This document shows, piece after piece, positions 48,941-60,570 of a stretch of DNA of 64,000 nucleotides (the stretch's first letter is position 1; each line of letters begins with the position of its first letter). Both the position numbers and the translations under genes were made by a program. Source of the stretch: Icerya purchasi (taxonomy: Eukaryota > Arthropoda > Insecta > Hemiptera > Monophlebidae); NCBI GenBank assembly GCA_039619475.1, contig CM077115.1, positions 400,864,557 to 400,928,556 on the forward strand, read 5' to 3'. Under the pieces are notes generated by a model. That model was given only the letters and a program-made list of their open reading frames with translations. It ran no database searches and was not told where the DNA came from.

Positions 48941-51442
48941 TGGTGTAGTAATTATCGCACGTTTCTGTCCCTGATAACGCGCGTCCTGTATGGTCGCACA
49001 CCATCCTTCGTGCTATCGCATCATCCGGATGGCTGTTAACTCTATCGGAAAAATAATTTTTTTACACATACGTTACCGATATAGACCGCTTCGAAAACAC
49101 CGAAAAACACGCACACACAAATTCGAGTAATATCTGAAAATTTACGAATCTACTGAAACATGGTTTGAAGTAGAAAACATTTATATTTTATTTATTCGTA
49201 TTCCGGTCTTTATAGGGAAATTTTTTACCTTCACCGTGCGATACATTAAAACAAGTGAAGCAAGAAAGGAGGTTGAGAATTAATGAGGTTATTCAAATAT
49301 GAGATGCACTCCGATCGAGTCGGTCTGCTTTTTCGAAATAACCTTTCCGACTGTTGATGATTGTCGAAAACTCAAAACTTTGCTGTGTGAAAGTCAGGAT
49401 TATTTCAAGCGATCCGGAAAATCGCTCGGAACGATCGTAAAATCTCGTAAATCTTTTTCAGAAATATCGCTCGGAGCCTTACCCACGTGCAAGTACTCCT
49501 TGTTCAGTAAACAATGCTACCTTTGCGAGTAACGGAAATTTCTGGTCAAGTAAATTTAACTTAACTGTTTTTTCGTCCGTCGTCGGAAGCAGTATATTCT
49601 GTGCTTTTTTTTTTGCGCAAGCCCATTATCATGTTTTATTGAGATTAAATCCGACAAATTCCGTCTCATAAATTATCGATACACCGCTGGAAAACGTGAT
49701 CACACGGTGGCCGTTAATAATACAGTAAAAATGCATAATGAATGATGTCGGTAAATAACCGGCCACACATTTTCAAACTGGCCATCTCAGGCAATCTACT
49801 ATACTGTTAGAACATTCGGCTTGGATCTGTCTTATACCGGGGGGTTCGATTCGCAAAGTTCACCGTACCGTGTAAATATTTGATTCAATTTTCGATCGAC
49901 AGCTTCAGTTCGTGTTTTTACTGAAATGGTCGTACATGTGTCGAAATTCTCTGCATACGCAGCTACTACTGGTTAAATATTTCTTTATATTTAATATTTC
50001 ATTCGCTCTTCCCGGGGGGGGGGGGGGGTGGAAAAAACGAAATATTCAGCACTATTAAATAGAACATCTTAAACGTACGAACGTAACAGCCTCGCGTCGA
50101 GAAAATATATTATTACAACTAATTAAACGTTGCAAAAATTAATTATTCCGATTACGCAGGAACTCGGACGACTTTTGGGAGTAATATAATTAGGGTTTCT
50201 TTATTATTATTTTACCGGCACACCGTGGCCGCCGTAAAATTTTGACTCTGTGTAATTACACGATGGAGCACAAGCGCCCTTCATTCATCGGTCGCAAAGT
50301 TTCGGACGAATTTAAATAGGTACTACTTTTGAATTTATGTCGGGGCCTGGTCAAAAAGGCTCGACAATATTATTAATGTAAGGATACTTTTGTTCTTTCA
50401 CTTAGAATAGCTGCAATAGTAATCTCGATAACAAACTAGTCTTGTACCACCACGTTTTAATCAATTTTTTTCCTGTCCTGGAATTTCATCTGTTTAATCA
50501 GAGTAACTTATGCTTGATCCGAATTGATAAAAACATTATCGGCTAGATGGAAATGGTGAAAATTGTTGAATGGACAATAATGTGGAGACAATTCCTGTCA
50601 CAAAAAAAAAAACAACATCGTTACTCCGCTGCGGTCAAATCTGTTACAGCAGCGACTTGAAGTACGGTTTACCTCAGCACAGCGGAATGCATGAAATTTA
50701 ATGCAACACCGACTTCGCTTTCCATGCACGAAGTCTGTGACAAACTGTGATGAATAGAGAGAAACGTTAGCAACGAAGGAGAACTGATTGAACAATATCC
50801 GGTATGCTGACTCCTTTTCGAGCTGACCAATCGCTCGTTAAAGTGAATTTTCTGTTGCAAGTCTGAAATAAAAACATACCAAAGGCAATTCAAGCGCACA
50901 ACAGCATCGTCCTTTTCGGCGATGACTTTAAAAGTTTTTAAACTTTATCCTTGTTGTTAATAATTTCAAAAATAATTTGATTTAGTTTCATAATGGCGTT
51001 TAAAAAAGGAGATACTGCCCGGTGCACTGCCAAGGCACTTGGGCTATCCGTGAAAAATGTAGCGAATTCGCCTTTAGGATTTTAATGAGGACGTTGCAGT
51101 TCGTAAAGACGGTCGCGTCCGTGCGGAGATTGATTTTTTTTTTCAAATAATCGCAATGCCAGATATATAAAATGAAAGCGGCGTCGACGAGGTTACCTGA
51201 GAACTTAACAGAAAACGTGATTTGACGCGCCAGTGATACATTTAAAACTCTTAAGACTTGCAATTTTCAGGCTAATGATAACAATTTGTGTTAATTCAAA
51301 AAATAAAAGAACCTGAAGGTATTTTATAAAAATATAGCCGAGGAATCTTTTAGGTGTTACCTTTCTATCGAATGGTCATAAAAATTTCGCTTAGGAAAAA
51401 ATATAGCGCTTTTCTGGATATCAGTCTATATACTTTTTCGGC
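48941..51442. other. Unassigned DNA with a G15 tract
   Basis: Includes 15 consecutive G at 50014-50028. The frame at 49299-49532 (plus) and overlapping minus frames at 50598-50899 are not recognised. GGGGTTCGATTC near 49840 resembles a tRNA B box but no tRNA fold is supported. Confidence 0.45.
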
Positions 51443-51515
51443 CGTCGCGCTGGGAATCGGACTCATGACCACTATCTTAATAATCAAGAGTTCGTACCAC
51501 TGGGCTATCGTGACG
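51443..51515 (-). pseudogene. tRNA-like sequence (tRNA pseudogene or SINE head)
   Basis: The minus strand gives 73 nt with tRNA layout: acceptor arm CGTCACG pairing with CGCGACG (one mismatch), an A-box-like TAGCCCAGTGGTA, an anticodon stem TCTT/AAGA around a 7-nt loop, and a B-box-like GTCCGATTCC. The anticodon position would read TTA, but position 33 is A rather than T, the D and T stems are impaired, and no T-run terminator follows directly. It is most likely a decayed tRNA or a tRNA-derived SINE head. No SINE body was recognised. Confidence 0.55.
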
Positions 51516-51639
51516 GCTAAACGCTTTAATTATTTTCCTCGAAAGCTCATCTTCGCGAAACAAATGAAATAACTGTTTGATACAAATCGATAAACAAAAA
51601 TACGCTATTCTCTATTAATAATGGTAACTATCAATTATC

Positions 51640-52081
51640 TTTTCCTCCAGGCCCATGGTTCCCCTTGACTTTTCTTTTCTTAAACGCTCAACAATCTCTG
51701 CTATTTATTGTCTTCGCTTTAGTCTCCTCCCTGCGCCGATTTCTTGGTTTTCATCTACATCTTCTCCACTTTGTCCTGTCCATCCCTCTCCATGTACTAT
51801 CCTTGTGATCCTGATGTCACGTTTCACTTGAATGTTGTTTTACCTTTCCTAATAAACAGTCGTCCCCTTCTATTCATTGCTATTAAAACTTACAGTGCTG
51901 CTCGTATTCTCTTACTCCCTTCTGTATCGGTTATTCCTGCCTTCGAATTATTTTTATTCTTTGTTCTTAAATGTGTTAGAATATCAATTTTATTTCTCTT
52001 TCTTCCCATTTCTTGGGCTAATGTCTTCAGTGACGAACCCAGTTTAAAAAAAAAAACAAAAAAAACAAACAAAAAACAAAT
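51640..52081 (+). mobile_element. LINE 3' end (pyrimidine-rich family), copy 4
   Basis: The translation YPCDPDVTFHLNVVLP (about 51797-51845) aligns with CDANHVLFECSFIS of copy 1, so it is the zinc-finger region with the final Cys lost. The remaining C-terminal codons follow the same spacing. The end GTCTTCAGTGACGAACCCAG, then TTT and an A-rich tail with C interruptions (52045-52081), matches the family 3' end. Older than copy 1. Confidence 0.65.
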
Positions 52082-52639
52082 AAAACAAACCACTTATTTA
52101 CGATAACAGACTATTTGAATATGAAGTTTATCGCTACGAAATATGTTGTTCTTTTTATTAAATAATACATTATTAATTGGTATTAATAACTCTGTGGCCA
52201 AATAGATAATAAGTCTAAGAAAAAAAAAATTCTATTACACCGAGTAATAACGAAAGCGGTCGATAACAATGTAAAGTCGGTTTTAAATCAATCGATAATT
52301 TTCTATTACGTACTACAACTTCTTTTCCACTTTTTGCAAAGCACGCTTTTCTTCTTGGTTCTTTTAGACTCTTGTAAATCTTTTAACCGAACTAACTGTT
52401 AAACTTTAATAGAATAATCATTGGTAGTCTACTCGAGCGCAAACTACATAAGCAGTAACAGTAAAAGCTTCCTGCTAACCGCTAAAAAGATAATTTCGAT
52501 AAGATATCAAAAAAAGTTTATAATCGTCTTTAAAAATGGGTCATAATTTTTATTTAAAAAAAAAAAACAGCGAAAACCCGAAAAAAAATAATTGTTTTTT
52601 TTTCCATTGAATTACCCTTTTTAACTGCTAAGGTTATCG
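52082..52639. other. Unassigned AT-rich DNA
   Basis: A runs near 52220 and 52557-52567. No gene recognised. Confidence 0.5.
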
Positions 52640-53720
52640 CAGTGAGAGCTGCCTAGGCTACTTAAAACCGACCGAACAGTCCGCCGTACTGAATGTACAC
52701 TTCTTCAAAGTGTTATACGATTATTTGTTATTTAATATTTTTGCTAACGATACGAAAGTGCTTGGGCGGACTGTATTTAAACTGCGGCATTCAATTAGGA
52801 TTACTGACGGATATTTTAATTCTGCACGGTATGGACACGTGCTTAATGGGGAGTTATCCTTTGCAGTATGTGGTCATGACTACTTCTATATGCCCTATTC
52901 TTAGCCGATTGATCGTTATGAATTCGACACGCGCGCTATTAGTCGGCGGCCACCATGGTTCGATCATCGGCTTTAAGAACGTAGTCTTGGACATCCATTC
53001 TTTGCTCAGTTATTATTTTTCATAGAAACGTATGGAGCATCTTGAGATTTATGTGGCATCGGGGATAACATAGCAGACCGAGTTTGTAGATTCGCGCGCT
53101 CATTCCCTGCAGGAATCCACAGAAACTCGACCCGGTAGTCTTTCTCGTCTAGCAATAACAGAGTTGAATTTTTTGCGCGATTGATTCTTTTCCGTTATTA
53201 TTTTCTAGACTTTGTATGCTGGTCAGAGAATCTGTAATAACCAGTATCGTTTTCCGTTGAGCTTTAGAATTGCAGTACCGCTGGAGACAGAGCAGAATTG
53301 CAAACATTTCTGCATTCAGCGCCGAACAAGCATAATTTAAACGGACCCCTACTAGTACACCAACAATTTCGTAAGCTCACGCCGCTGGTGACTATTACAA
53401 GACTTAGAACCATCTATCTATATTTTGTGAAATCTTCGTATATCTGTTAATCACCTCACTTGCCTTCTGTTATTGAGATTTTCTTTAGGTGTTTATGAGT
53501 TATTGTACTCTAATAGTGGTATATTTATCTTTACTCGATGATGCCGGTTCCATGGTGGGAGCAGTGGTAACCTATTAGCTTCGGCCAGGCACGGAAGGGG
53601 AATATTATGCATAGCATTTTGTTTACACTTTTGAGAGTAGTACATCGTTGGGGAAAGCAGGTTTGAAGGGGCAAACAATTTTGTTTTCTACCGACCATAT
53701 TAATAAACAGCACAATAAAA
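52640..53720 (-). mobile_element. LINE remnant with RNase H and zinc-finger C-terminus
   Basis: Read on minus with frame changes. A possible RT thumb end (SVNKMLCIIF, about 53590-53620) is followed by an RNase H domain. DGSKS is near 53400. LNYACSALNAEMFAIL holds the catalytic Glu (about 53300-53345), and TILVITDSLTSIQSLENNNG holds a catalytic Asp (about 53200-53252). VEFLWIP and GNERAN follow (about 53085-53130), where the usual last Asp is Asn. After that, CPYRAELKYPSVILIEC (about 52820-52870) has the C ... C spacing of the zinc-finger end. Jockey/I-group by domain order. The 110-codon plus frame at 52693-53025 is its antisense shadow. Non-functional. Confidence 0.65.
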
Positions 53721-55199
53721 CTATGTAACGAGCGACTGTATTTTAGGGGTGGTAATGTCCTCCCCGTTAACGAACTCTAAACGAAGGTGAAGTACGGTGT
53801 GCTCCCGGGAAAAATTTGTCAAACAATTTTATAATCACCGATCGTGTTCAAAGAGAAATGGAGCAAACTCTGCGTTTTGAACAGTACTTCATACAATGTT
53901 TCCCGAAAGAAAGGAAAGTATCTCGATAGATCTGCTAATTAGCTGAATAAAAGAGTGCAGATCAGCTGATGACATTTTATTATCCCGTTAGTAATGTTAA
54001 CTGGCTAATGATGAAAAATGTTTTTCAGTTTACCATCGAAAAGAATGTTTTATATTCGTCGATGTTATTTTAAAAGAAGATGATTCAAAAAATGTACAGT
54101 CTATACAATTTTTGTAAAGAGGTTTCGCGTTTTCTTATTTTTAACGTAGCCGATCATCCCCATTCGTTGTCGTTTTTCATTATTAAGCTGACTCTCGTAT
54201 GTATACTGTAAAAATTCTGGAATTCGTATTGCTTTATGTTTGTTCGAGCCGAAAATGGAGACTCTTCTCATATAGATAAAACATTCGTATTATTAATTAT
54301 TTATTTTTATTTTTTTTCTTTCGCTTATTTAATATTTTCCAAAAAACGAAAAAATCTTACGAAAGCATTCCACTTTTTCCTCCTTTTTATTAGCGACTTT
54401 TTCGCCGACCATTTTAAGAAAATCGCGCACTATTCCCCGAATTTCGCAACCTTTCTAAATCGTGTTCACCGGGACAAATCTGTTTGTCTCCTATGCACGC
54501 GTTGTTTAATAATATTAACTGGAAGTATCGAAAAATAAAAAAAAAACAAAAAAAGAAGGAAAAAAAAAGCGAAAACCACTGCGTTCATTATGAAAAATGT
54601 AAACTTATTATTTACGGCAACTGGACTATCGGTGTGGTAAATAAATAACGTTTAATTATACATTTTCCGTTATAAAATTAACGGCTTTTGTCGTCATAAG
54701 CGGAGTGTCGGTAAATCAAGCAAAATTACTTTTTTAATACATTTTGATGGGAGCTTTGTTAGCCAAGAGCCGTTTTAAATTCCCACGCGGGTCGCGTTTA
54801 ACGTGGCCGGGCAACCGGAATGTGTGGGGCTATGTGTCTTTCCCACTGTACTTTTTACGCAGATTGAAATAAAAATTTAATTTATTATCAGGAGCGCGCT
54901 GTTTAAAATTAATTTTTCGCGCGCAAATGAGAAACCATAAAACGGAGAAGTCGGAATGACCACCGGTTCTAAATATTTTACAAGACAAACTGAAAACAAC
55001 AAAAAACATATGAAGAGTCAAAAATGAAAGCACCCGCCAAACTAATCCCCGTTTGACTTTTTATTGTTTTTCATCTGGACTTTCGTCTTTAGCTTTTATT
55101 CGCAGTCCTTGTTTAAATATTTATTCTTTTATTAAAAATATTCAATGTACGCTCTGACATATCTATATAATCGCTATCCTCCATTTATTTAAACACCTG
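53721..55199. other. Unassigned AT-rich DNA
   Basis: A 100-codon plus frame (54236-54538) is rich in Phe/Ile/Lys with no recognised domain; chance is likely. A runs at 54535-54570. Confidence 0.5.
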
Positions 55200-55460
55200 T
55201 AAAAATAAAATGTGTCTTTTTTCTTCTGTTTCAAAATTTAAAAACTTTTTCCAGAACAGCTTCTTTCAAACCACTACTTTTTAACCATAGATATATATGT
55301 ATGTATTAGCGTGCGTTTTTTTAACAACCGGTAGAGTACAGATTCTTTCGTATGTTCCATTTCTAATATTTTTCCTTTATAAAATCATTAATACTGTTGG
55401 ATTGAGTAACGTCCTTAGCTGACATGCTCAAAATTTAATATAAAAAGAAAAAAAAGAGAA
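55200..55460 (+). mobile_element. LINE 3' end (pyrimidine-rich family), copy 5
   Basis: GTCCTTAGCTGACATGCTCA followed by an A-rich run (55410-55460) closely matches the 3' end of copy 3 (TCCTTGGCTGACAAGCC). The upstream pyrimidine-rich DNA has lost recognisable coding sequence. The left boundary is arbitrary. Confidence 0.45.
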
Positions 55461-56175
55461 AGAGTACTGAATTTAACCATTTCAATTTTACGTAATAAGC
55501 CAACTACGAACTGGTTCGGCGACAGTGTTTTCTTCTAGCGGAACTCGTTTCGAACCTCATTAAAAAAAAAAAACTCGAAAATTATTGTATCGGGGTAACG
55601 CGCTTATGGTCGACGAGCTCGAATAAATTAAATACGTATACACTTACATTAATATGCATTATTTAATCGCTAGAGAAAATGTTCTTTCTTTCGAACTGGA
55701 CCGCTTAGATTAAAGCTAATCTTTATTTGATATTTTTAATTCATTCTGATTTTCATTTGCTATGTTACATTAATAATTTTACTCCATAATCCGTCAAGCT
55801 ATTGGTTACTTCGTTGCTCATCAGAACCCACTTGAATTCCGGCCGAGTATCTCGTTTTCAGTTTTTGAATATTGTTTTCCTAGTCTCGCATTAGACGTTA
55901 CTAATCTGTATTATATTCAGTAATCGTTATATTATGGGTAATATAAGAATTTTATTTACAATTTTAGCATGAAACGTCAGCCGTGACCTAACCAGCAGAA
56001 AACGTCACACTAAAGTGAAACGCGAAAGCGTTACGCGGGAGGTAAATAGAAACAGCATTTTCTTCTAGTTGTCTTAAGTCCGTCGTGTTCGGATCGGACT
56101 TCAATGATGTTGGTCTGTCATGGTGATGATTGCCGTTCATCAACGTCTAAATGTACATTCATTATAATGGCGCAT
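55461..56175. other. Unassigned DNA
   Basis: The part at 55970-56170 is less AT-rich and precedes a run of about 20 A. It might be a short retroposon body, but no tRNA, 7SL or 5S-like head was recognised. Confidence 0.4.
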
Positions 56176-56176
56176 C

Positions 56177-56198
56177 TAAAAAAAAAAAAAAAAAAAAA
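56177..56198 (+). repeat. Poly(A) tract of unknown retroposon
   Basis: About 20 consecutive A after GGCGCATCT, followed by GAAGAT. It looks like a retroposon tail, but the body could not be assigned. Confidence 0.5.
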
Positions 56199-56289
56199 GA
56201 AGATATAAAACTGTTGTCGAATGAATGAAAGAAATGTGATTACTTAGAAGTATTGAAAAATCGGGTTTCGATGAAATTTACAAACTAAG

Positions 56290-56890
56290 GAAAACGAAAA
56301 CTTTTGATGAATAAAATAAAGCATTGAAATTACGCAAATCTAGATGTCGCATTGAGCAAGCGCGTTCTGCCTTCATGAAAGTGAATAAGACACTCACAGC
56401 TCATGACTTGGACCTTGATTTAAGATTCAGAACTCTGAAATGCTATGTCTGGTCGGTATATGGTGTCGAAACGTGGACGTTGACGTTTAGAACACTTTTC
56501 AAGTTTTGATGTTATAGACGCTTACTCAGGATCCCGAGGACCAAAAAAAAAGAAGACAAACGCTGAGGTACTACAGACTATGAGAAAAAAAAAGGAGCTG
56601 ATCGACACTGTCAAAAGAAGAAAAATAGAATATTTCGGTCATGTGATGCGTGTGCCGAAGTACACATTACTGCAGAATAACTTTGATGGGAAAGGTGGAA
56701 GGAAAAACAAGAGTTGGACGAACTAGATTATCTTGGTTCAAGAACCTACAAACACGGACAGGTTGCAGTGCTGAAGAACTGTTACACACAGCAAAGGATA
56801 GGGGTGCCTACAAAGAATTAATTAAGCTTGCCATCAGATGAGCCCAAGATCGAGAACGGTCATGGCACCGAAAGAAGAAGAAGAATGGAA
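56290..56890 (+). mobile_element. Endonuclease-RT type LINE, C-terminal fragment with GAA tail
   Basis: The plus-strand translation RIEQARSAFMKVNKTL (56348-56395), then LDLDLRFRTLKCYVWSVYGV and ETWTLT (about 56410-56480), is the characteristic C-terminal RT block of a widespread animal LINE group often annotated endonuclease-reverse transcriptase. It continues after frame changes with VKRRKIEYFGHVMR (about 56610-56650) and KVEGKTRVGRTRLSWFKNLQ (56690-56750), then a short C-terminus. It ends in AAGAAGAAGAAG (56869-56884), the microsatellite-like tail typical of this group. The palm domain is missing. The copy is 5'-truncated and dead. Confidence 0.75.
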
Positions 56891-57739
56891 ATGAAAGAAA
56901 GCATGGAAATTGTGCAAATCTCTCTCGAAAAAAAGAACAGTTTTCAACGATAGTTACGTATACTTCTATCAGGAGATATCAACGTCGATCTAAGGAAAAC
57001 CGAAAAATCGTCGATTATTTCGGTTCATAGAAGAAACCTTTGTATTACAACTCAAAACGAATCCAGCTCTACCAACTACTCGTGCCGGATCGTGTATCAA
57101 TTAGTGATCTTCGCGCTCGTCACATCGAAAAAATTGATTCTAAAAAGTACATTACTTCAGCTATTATAAACCCATAATATTGTCGATTACTTCTACGGAT
57201 CACGTGACATAAGAATAAAAAAAAAAAAGTTTAAAATAAAATCGTCAACATTATTATTTTCTTTCGAGTTCAAGACGTTCATTATCGCATCTTAAATTTT
57301 AATACATCGTACAGAAACAGTTGAAAGTATCAAAGATGACATTAACAGACAGCAAACGGCTAAAGCATGTTCCGTGTTTTTTGAATTTTAGCCGTAGGCT
57401 CGAAACAGAGAAGGCATTGGGGAGTCCAGATGTTTTCAACCGGAAGGCGCCCAGCGCCGATTTTTCTTTGCTTTTTTTCACAAATAAAAATTATAATTTG
57501 ACACAGTTAAATATGATTTAAAAAAAAAAAAAGGCTTAAAAAGGGCTATCACCGTGAACTTTAATACCAGTTAAACGCACGTGCACACAAACATATATTA
57601 TACATATGTAAAAAAAAAACAACGTCCTACAAATGTATGACCCAGACAATTTATCGTGTTATCAGGTAAAACGATTGGCTTAGTACGAAACCGATGGAAA
57701 ATAAGGTCGTAACGCCGTTAAAATAACTTGCATTAAACC
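56891..57739. other. Unassigned AT-rich DNA
   Basis: Complementary chance frames at 57299-57521 on both strands are not recognised. A runs at 57517-57532 and 57609-57619. Confidence 0.5.
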
Positions 57740-58430
57740 ATGGTGGTGGGGGAGCCCCGGGGAGAGTGTTAGCAAACCACGTCCTGGCACTCATCATGGA
57801 GCTACAATCGAAGGGATATAATCTAATAGTGATGTGGGTCCCAAGTCACGCGGGAATCCCAAGAAATGAAAGGGTGAACATAGCAGCTCACTCAACCATT
57901 ACAGCTCCCAGTCCGCAAAGCATACTTGGGCCCCCTCAAATATTACAAGCAGTAAAAAGACAAATAATGGAACAGTGGAAACAAGAACACTTCTCTACCC
58001 CGTCCCACCCCTAGAATATAAAGAAATCCGTAGAGCCATGGTGCCCCCCCGGGGGGGGACCTTACGAGTTTATTATCGCGCGCTTAACCGTTTACGCCTG
58101 GGCCACACGCGACTATCCCACGACTACCTGTTGGAAAGCGCTCTTCCTCCAACCAGGTGTCCTTTCTGTCGTGCACAAGAGCCACCGACGGTTCAGCACA
58201 TTCTCATAAATTACCCTGCATTCCAATCCTCCAGAACGAGACACGGATTTGATAACCTCAGCCATGTTCTCTCAAACTCAGAAGCGAACCAAAGTGCAGT
58301 CTTCCAGTTCGTCAGGGACAGTGGATTAGGGGCATTCCTGTAACCGGAGACTCTCGGGCCGTAATAGTCTAGGTATTATACACGGCCCGGGGTCTAACCA
58401 AGGTCTGAGAAATTAAAAAAGAAAAAAAAC
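57740..58430 (+). mobile_element. LINE C-terminus: RNase H end plus zinc finger, copy 1 of family
   Basis: Two overlapping frames (57766-58014 and 57975-58343) form one protein end split by a one-base indel at 57975-58014. The first holds the RNase H C-terminal block MWVPSHAGIPRNERVN, where the usual Gly of PGNE is Arg and the final catalytic Asp is Asn. The second holds LNRLRLGHTRLSHDYLLES, then CPFCRAQEPPTVQHILINY (C-x2-C ... H zinc-finger layout) and ends FVRDSGLGAFL. A 3' UTR of about 70 bp contains GACTCTCGGGCCG...GGGTCTAACC and ends in an A-rich tail (58414-58430). A C7G8 palindrome sits in the coding part at 58044-58058. Jockey/I-group, 5'-truncated, non-functional. Confidence 0.8.
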
Positions 58431-58963
58431 CAACTAAATTGTCAAGATCTTTTAATGTTATTAACTTTATCAACTTTTACTACACTATAATTAACCGACT
58501 TTACAGGTAGTAATGTAACCGATCATCGAAGTTACGCTTCTTTTTTTTTTCCCCATATAAATTAACCAACCTTCTCATCTGTTAAATTGTAATTCGCGTG
58601 ACACAGAATACCACTATATACCTATTTTGCCGTTTATTGCTAGAACCATAAATCAGAGGAATCTCTTTTTTCAGTGGGCGTGTTTTGTGGAAATACCAAA
58701 AAATACATCGACAATTTTCCCGAAAATGACAGTAATTCTTCAGAAAGCTTTTAAAAATTACATAAAAAATCGTATTTATACAAAATTAAAATCATTAAAC
58801 ATATTTAGAATTATATACAGGTATAGAGTTTATATTAAAAAAAAAAAAAAAAAAGGAAAAAAGAAACATAGGCGTATAACGTCCTCTTTTTGAAGTCGAT
58901 AAAAATTAATTATTATTAAAAAATAGTAAATAAATTATTTCGAAAAGGTAAACACTCAGTCGG
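58431..58963. other. Unassigned AT-rich DNA
   Basis: A run of about 16 A at 58839-58854. No gene recognised. Confidence 0.5.
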
Positions 58964-59109
58964 TATATTAAAACTGAATTTAAATTCGCGCGACTAGTTT
59001 CGAACAGAGCATCGGCTCATTATAGTATGTGGGAGCGGCGCATGTGATAACGATCTGATGCTATTTGAAGAAACTAGTTGTGCGAATTTAAATTCAGTTT
59101 TAATATATT
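58964..59109. repeat. Inverted repeat with GAAACTAGT arms (Penelope/hammerhead-like)
   Basis: The left arm (58964-59018) and right arm (about 59050-59109) are inverted copies sharing GAATTTAAATTCAGTTTTAA, GAAACTAGT and a GATGCT block, with a loop of about 30 nt (TATGTGGGAGCGGCGCATG). The order CTGATG ... GAAACTAGTTG on plus and CCGATG ... GAAACTAGTCG on minus resembles the hammerhead-bearing ends of Penelope-like elements. The hammerhead core itself (CTGATGA ... GAAA) is imperfect in both arms. No Penelope RT or GIY-YIG coding sequence is nearby. Confidence 0.6.
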
Positions 59110-59111
59110 GA

Positions 59112-60027
59112 CGCGGCTTACGATTTTATTTATCAGTATTAAATGCATGAAAATGTTTCATTTGAAAGTATCCGTGCACAGATGTTCAAAGCCCAAAGAC
59201 TGCCTATTACCGCGTAATATATTTTTGTACATTGAAAAAGACCATTCGAAACCGAAATAATAGTAAGCATTTAAATGAACACGCCTCGGTTTGGCATCTT
59301 TTCTGTCACGTTAACTCAGTGTAGAATGTAAACATACACAGGTTATTTCACACAAAAATGAGAAATTTTGAAAACGCAAAAATCTAGTTTTATTTATTCT
59401 TTTCGTTTTAGTAAAAATGTAATTTTTTCAGAAATTTTAATGTAAATTTTGAATTTTCGAGAAAAACTGATGCGCTTCACCGAAGCTTCTCCTTAACTTA
59501 CTTAAAAAGGAACAACAAAAACTGCCATGACGAGAGTGACGCACTTGTAAAGTCGGAAACCACGACAAAATTATCTTCTTAGTACACATGTTATGGCATC
59601 GTGTTACGATCATCATTATTCGACAACGATTGCTTAAATTCCGTTCGTTATTATCCGCATTTAGCTTCGCTGATATCTTCTTTCGAATTCCACGTATTGC
59701 ATACTGGTAGTTTATAATTTCTAATGATGTTTACAGTTATATACCTATATGTAATAATTCTTTACAACCAGATATTATTTTTTTGTTTTATTTTTTGTTT
59801 TTTTTACCCTACATCGATTAAACAGTGTTCAAAATTGTGTAATTTCCTTATTAATTTCGTGGTTTTTATTCTCTCTAATCCTCAGAAACAAATTCGTTTG
59901 CGAACACGCGTTAGATCAATAAAAAGCAGTTATATATGTATCAAGTGATTTCTCATTAGGGGGTAATACAAAAAATCTGTAATCTTTTTTACGTCACGCT
60001 TATAAGAAAATTACATCATTTCTCAAC
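59112..60027. other. Unassigned AT-rich DNA
   Basis: No recognisable gene or element. A 60-codon plus frame overlaps the right end of the inverted repeat and is not meaningful. Confidence 0.5.
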
Positions 60028-60570
60028 TTTTTTTTTTTTTTTAAAATAATTTGCGGGTCCCACAAGGCACTAGCCCGTCTGTGGGTTCCCAACATAATTA
60101 TATCATTTATTTGTACAATATAACATCATCTAAAATAATATTTCCTATTACAATACCTTAATATGATAACTTATATATTACAATAATACAATATAATTTT
60201 TTTTTTTTTTTAAATTTACAGTCTTCTATAAGTATTATGAAAGAACTCTACCACCGGGAGGGGGGTGGTCTAAAAGTAGTTCCGCTAGCGATGCCTAAAG
60301 GATTGGCGCGTACCTCCTCAATTGTACAAAAAAAGTAGTGATTCGATAATCCGGTTGAATTAGGTGGAAATGAAAAAACCGATGAATTAACCAATGACGG
60401 ACCCAACTTACCATCAACGTGTGTATAAATGCAGCCTTCATGAATATTACGAAAAAAAAAAAAAAAAAATATATATATACTATGTGTTCTCATACACTCT
60501 GATGCTGACTGCGATGAATTATGTTTGCCATTAGCGCACGAAGCGTAAGTTAAAATTCTAAAACTCATCA
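60028..60570 (-). mobile_element. Possible retroelement 3' ends (two poly-T tracts)
   Basis: Two T runs (60028-60042 and 60197-60211) would be poly(A) tails of minus-strand insertions. Just upstream of the first, on minus, is CCTTGTGGGACCCGCAAATT. Upstream of the second is a 106-codon minus frame (60248-60568) containing LGPSLVNSSVFSFPP and ending FRPPPSRW, which I do not recognise. Its middle is a poly-A tract read as phenylalanine. The assignment rests on the tails only. Confidence 0.3.

Noticed and set aside
49790..49880. tRNA gene suggested by GGGGTTCGATTC
   Set aside because: A B-box-like string only; no acceptor pairing, A box or anticodon arm could be drawn.
52693..53025. 110-codon plus frame
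   Set aside because: Antisense to a minus-strand LINE RNase H/zinc-finger remnant that reads better.
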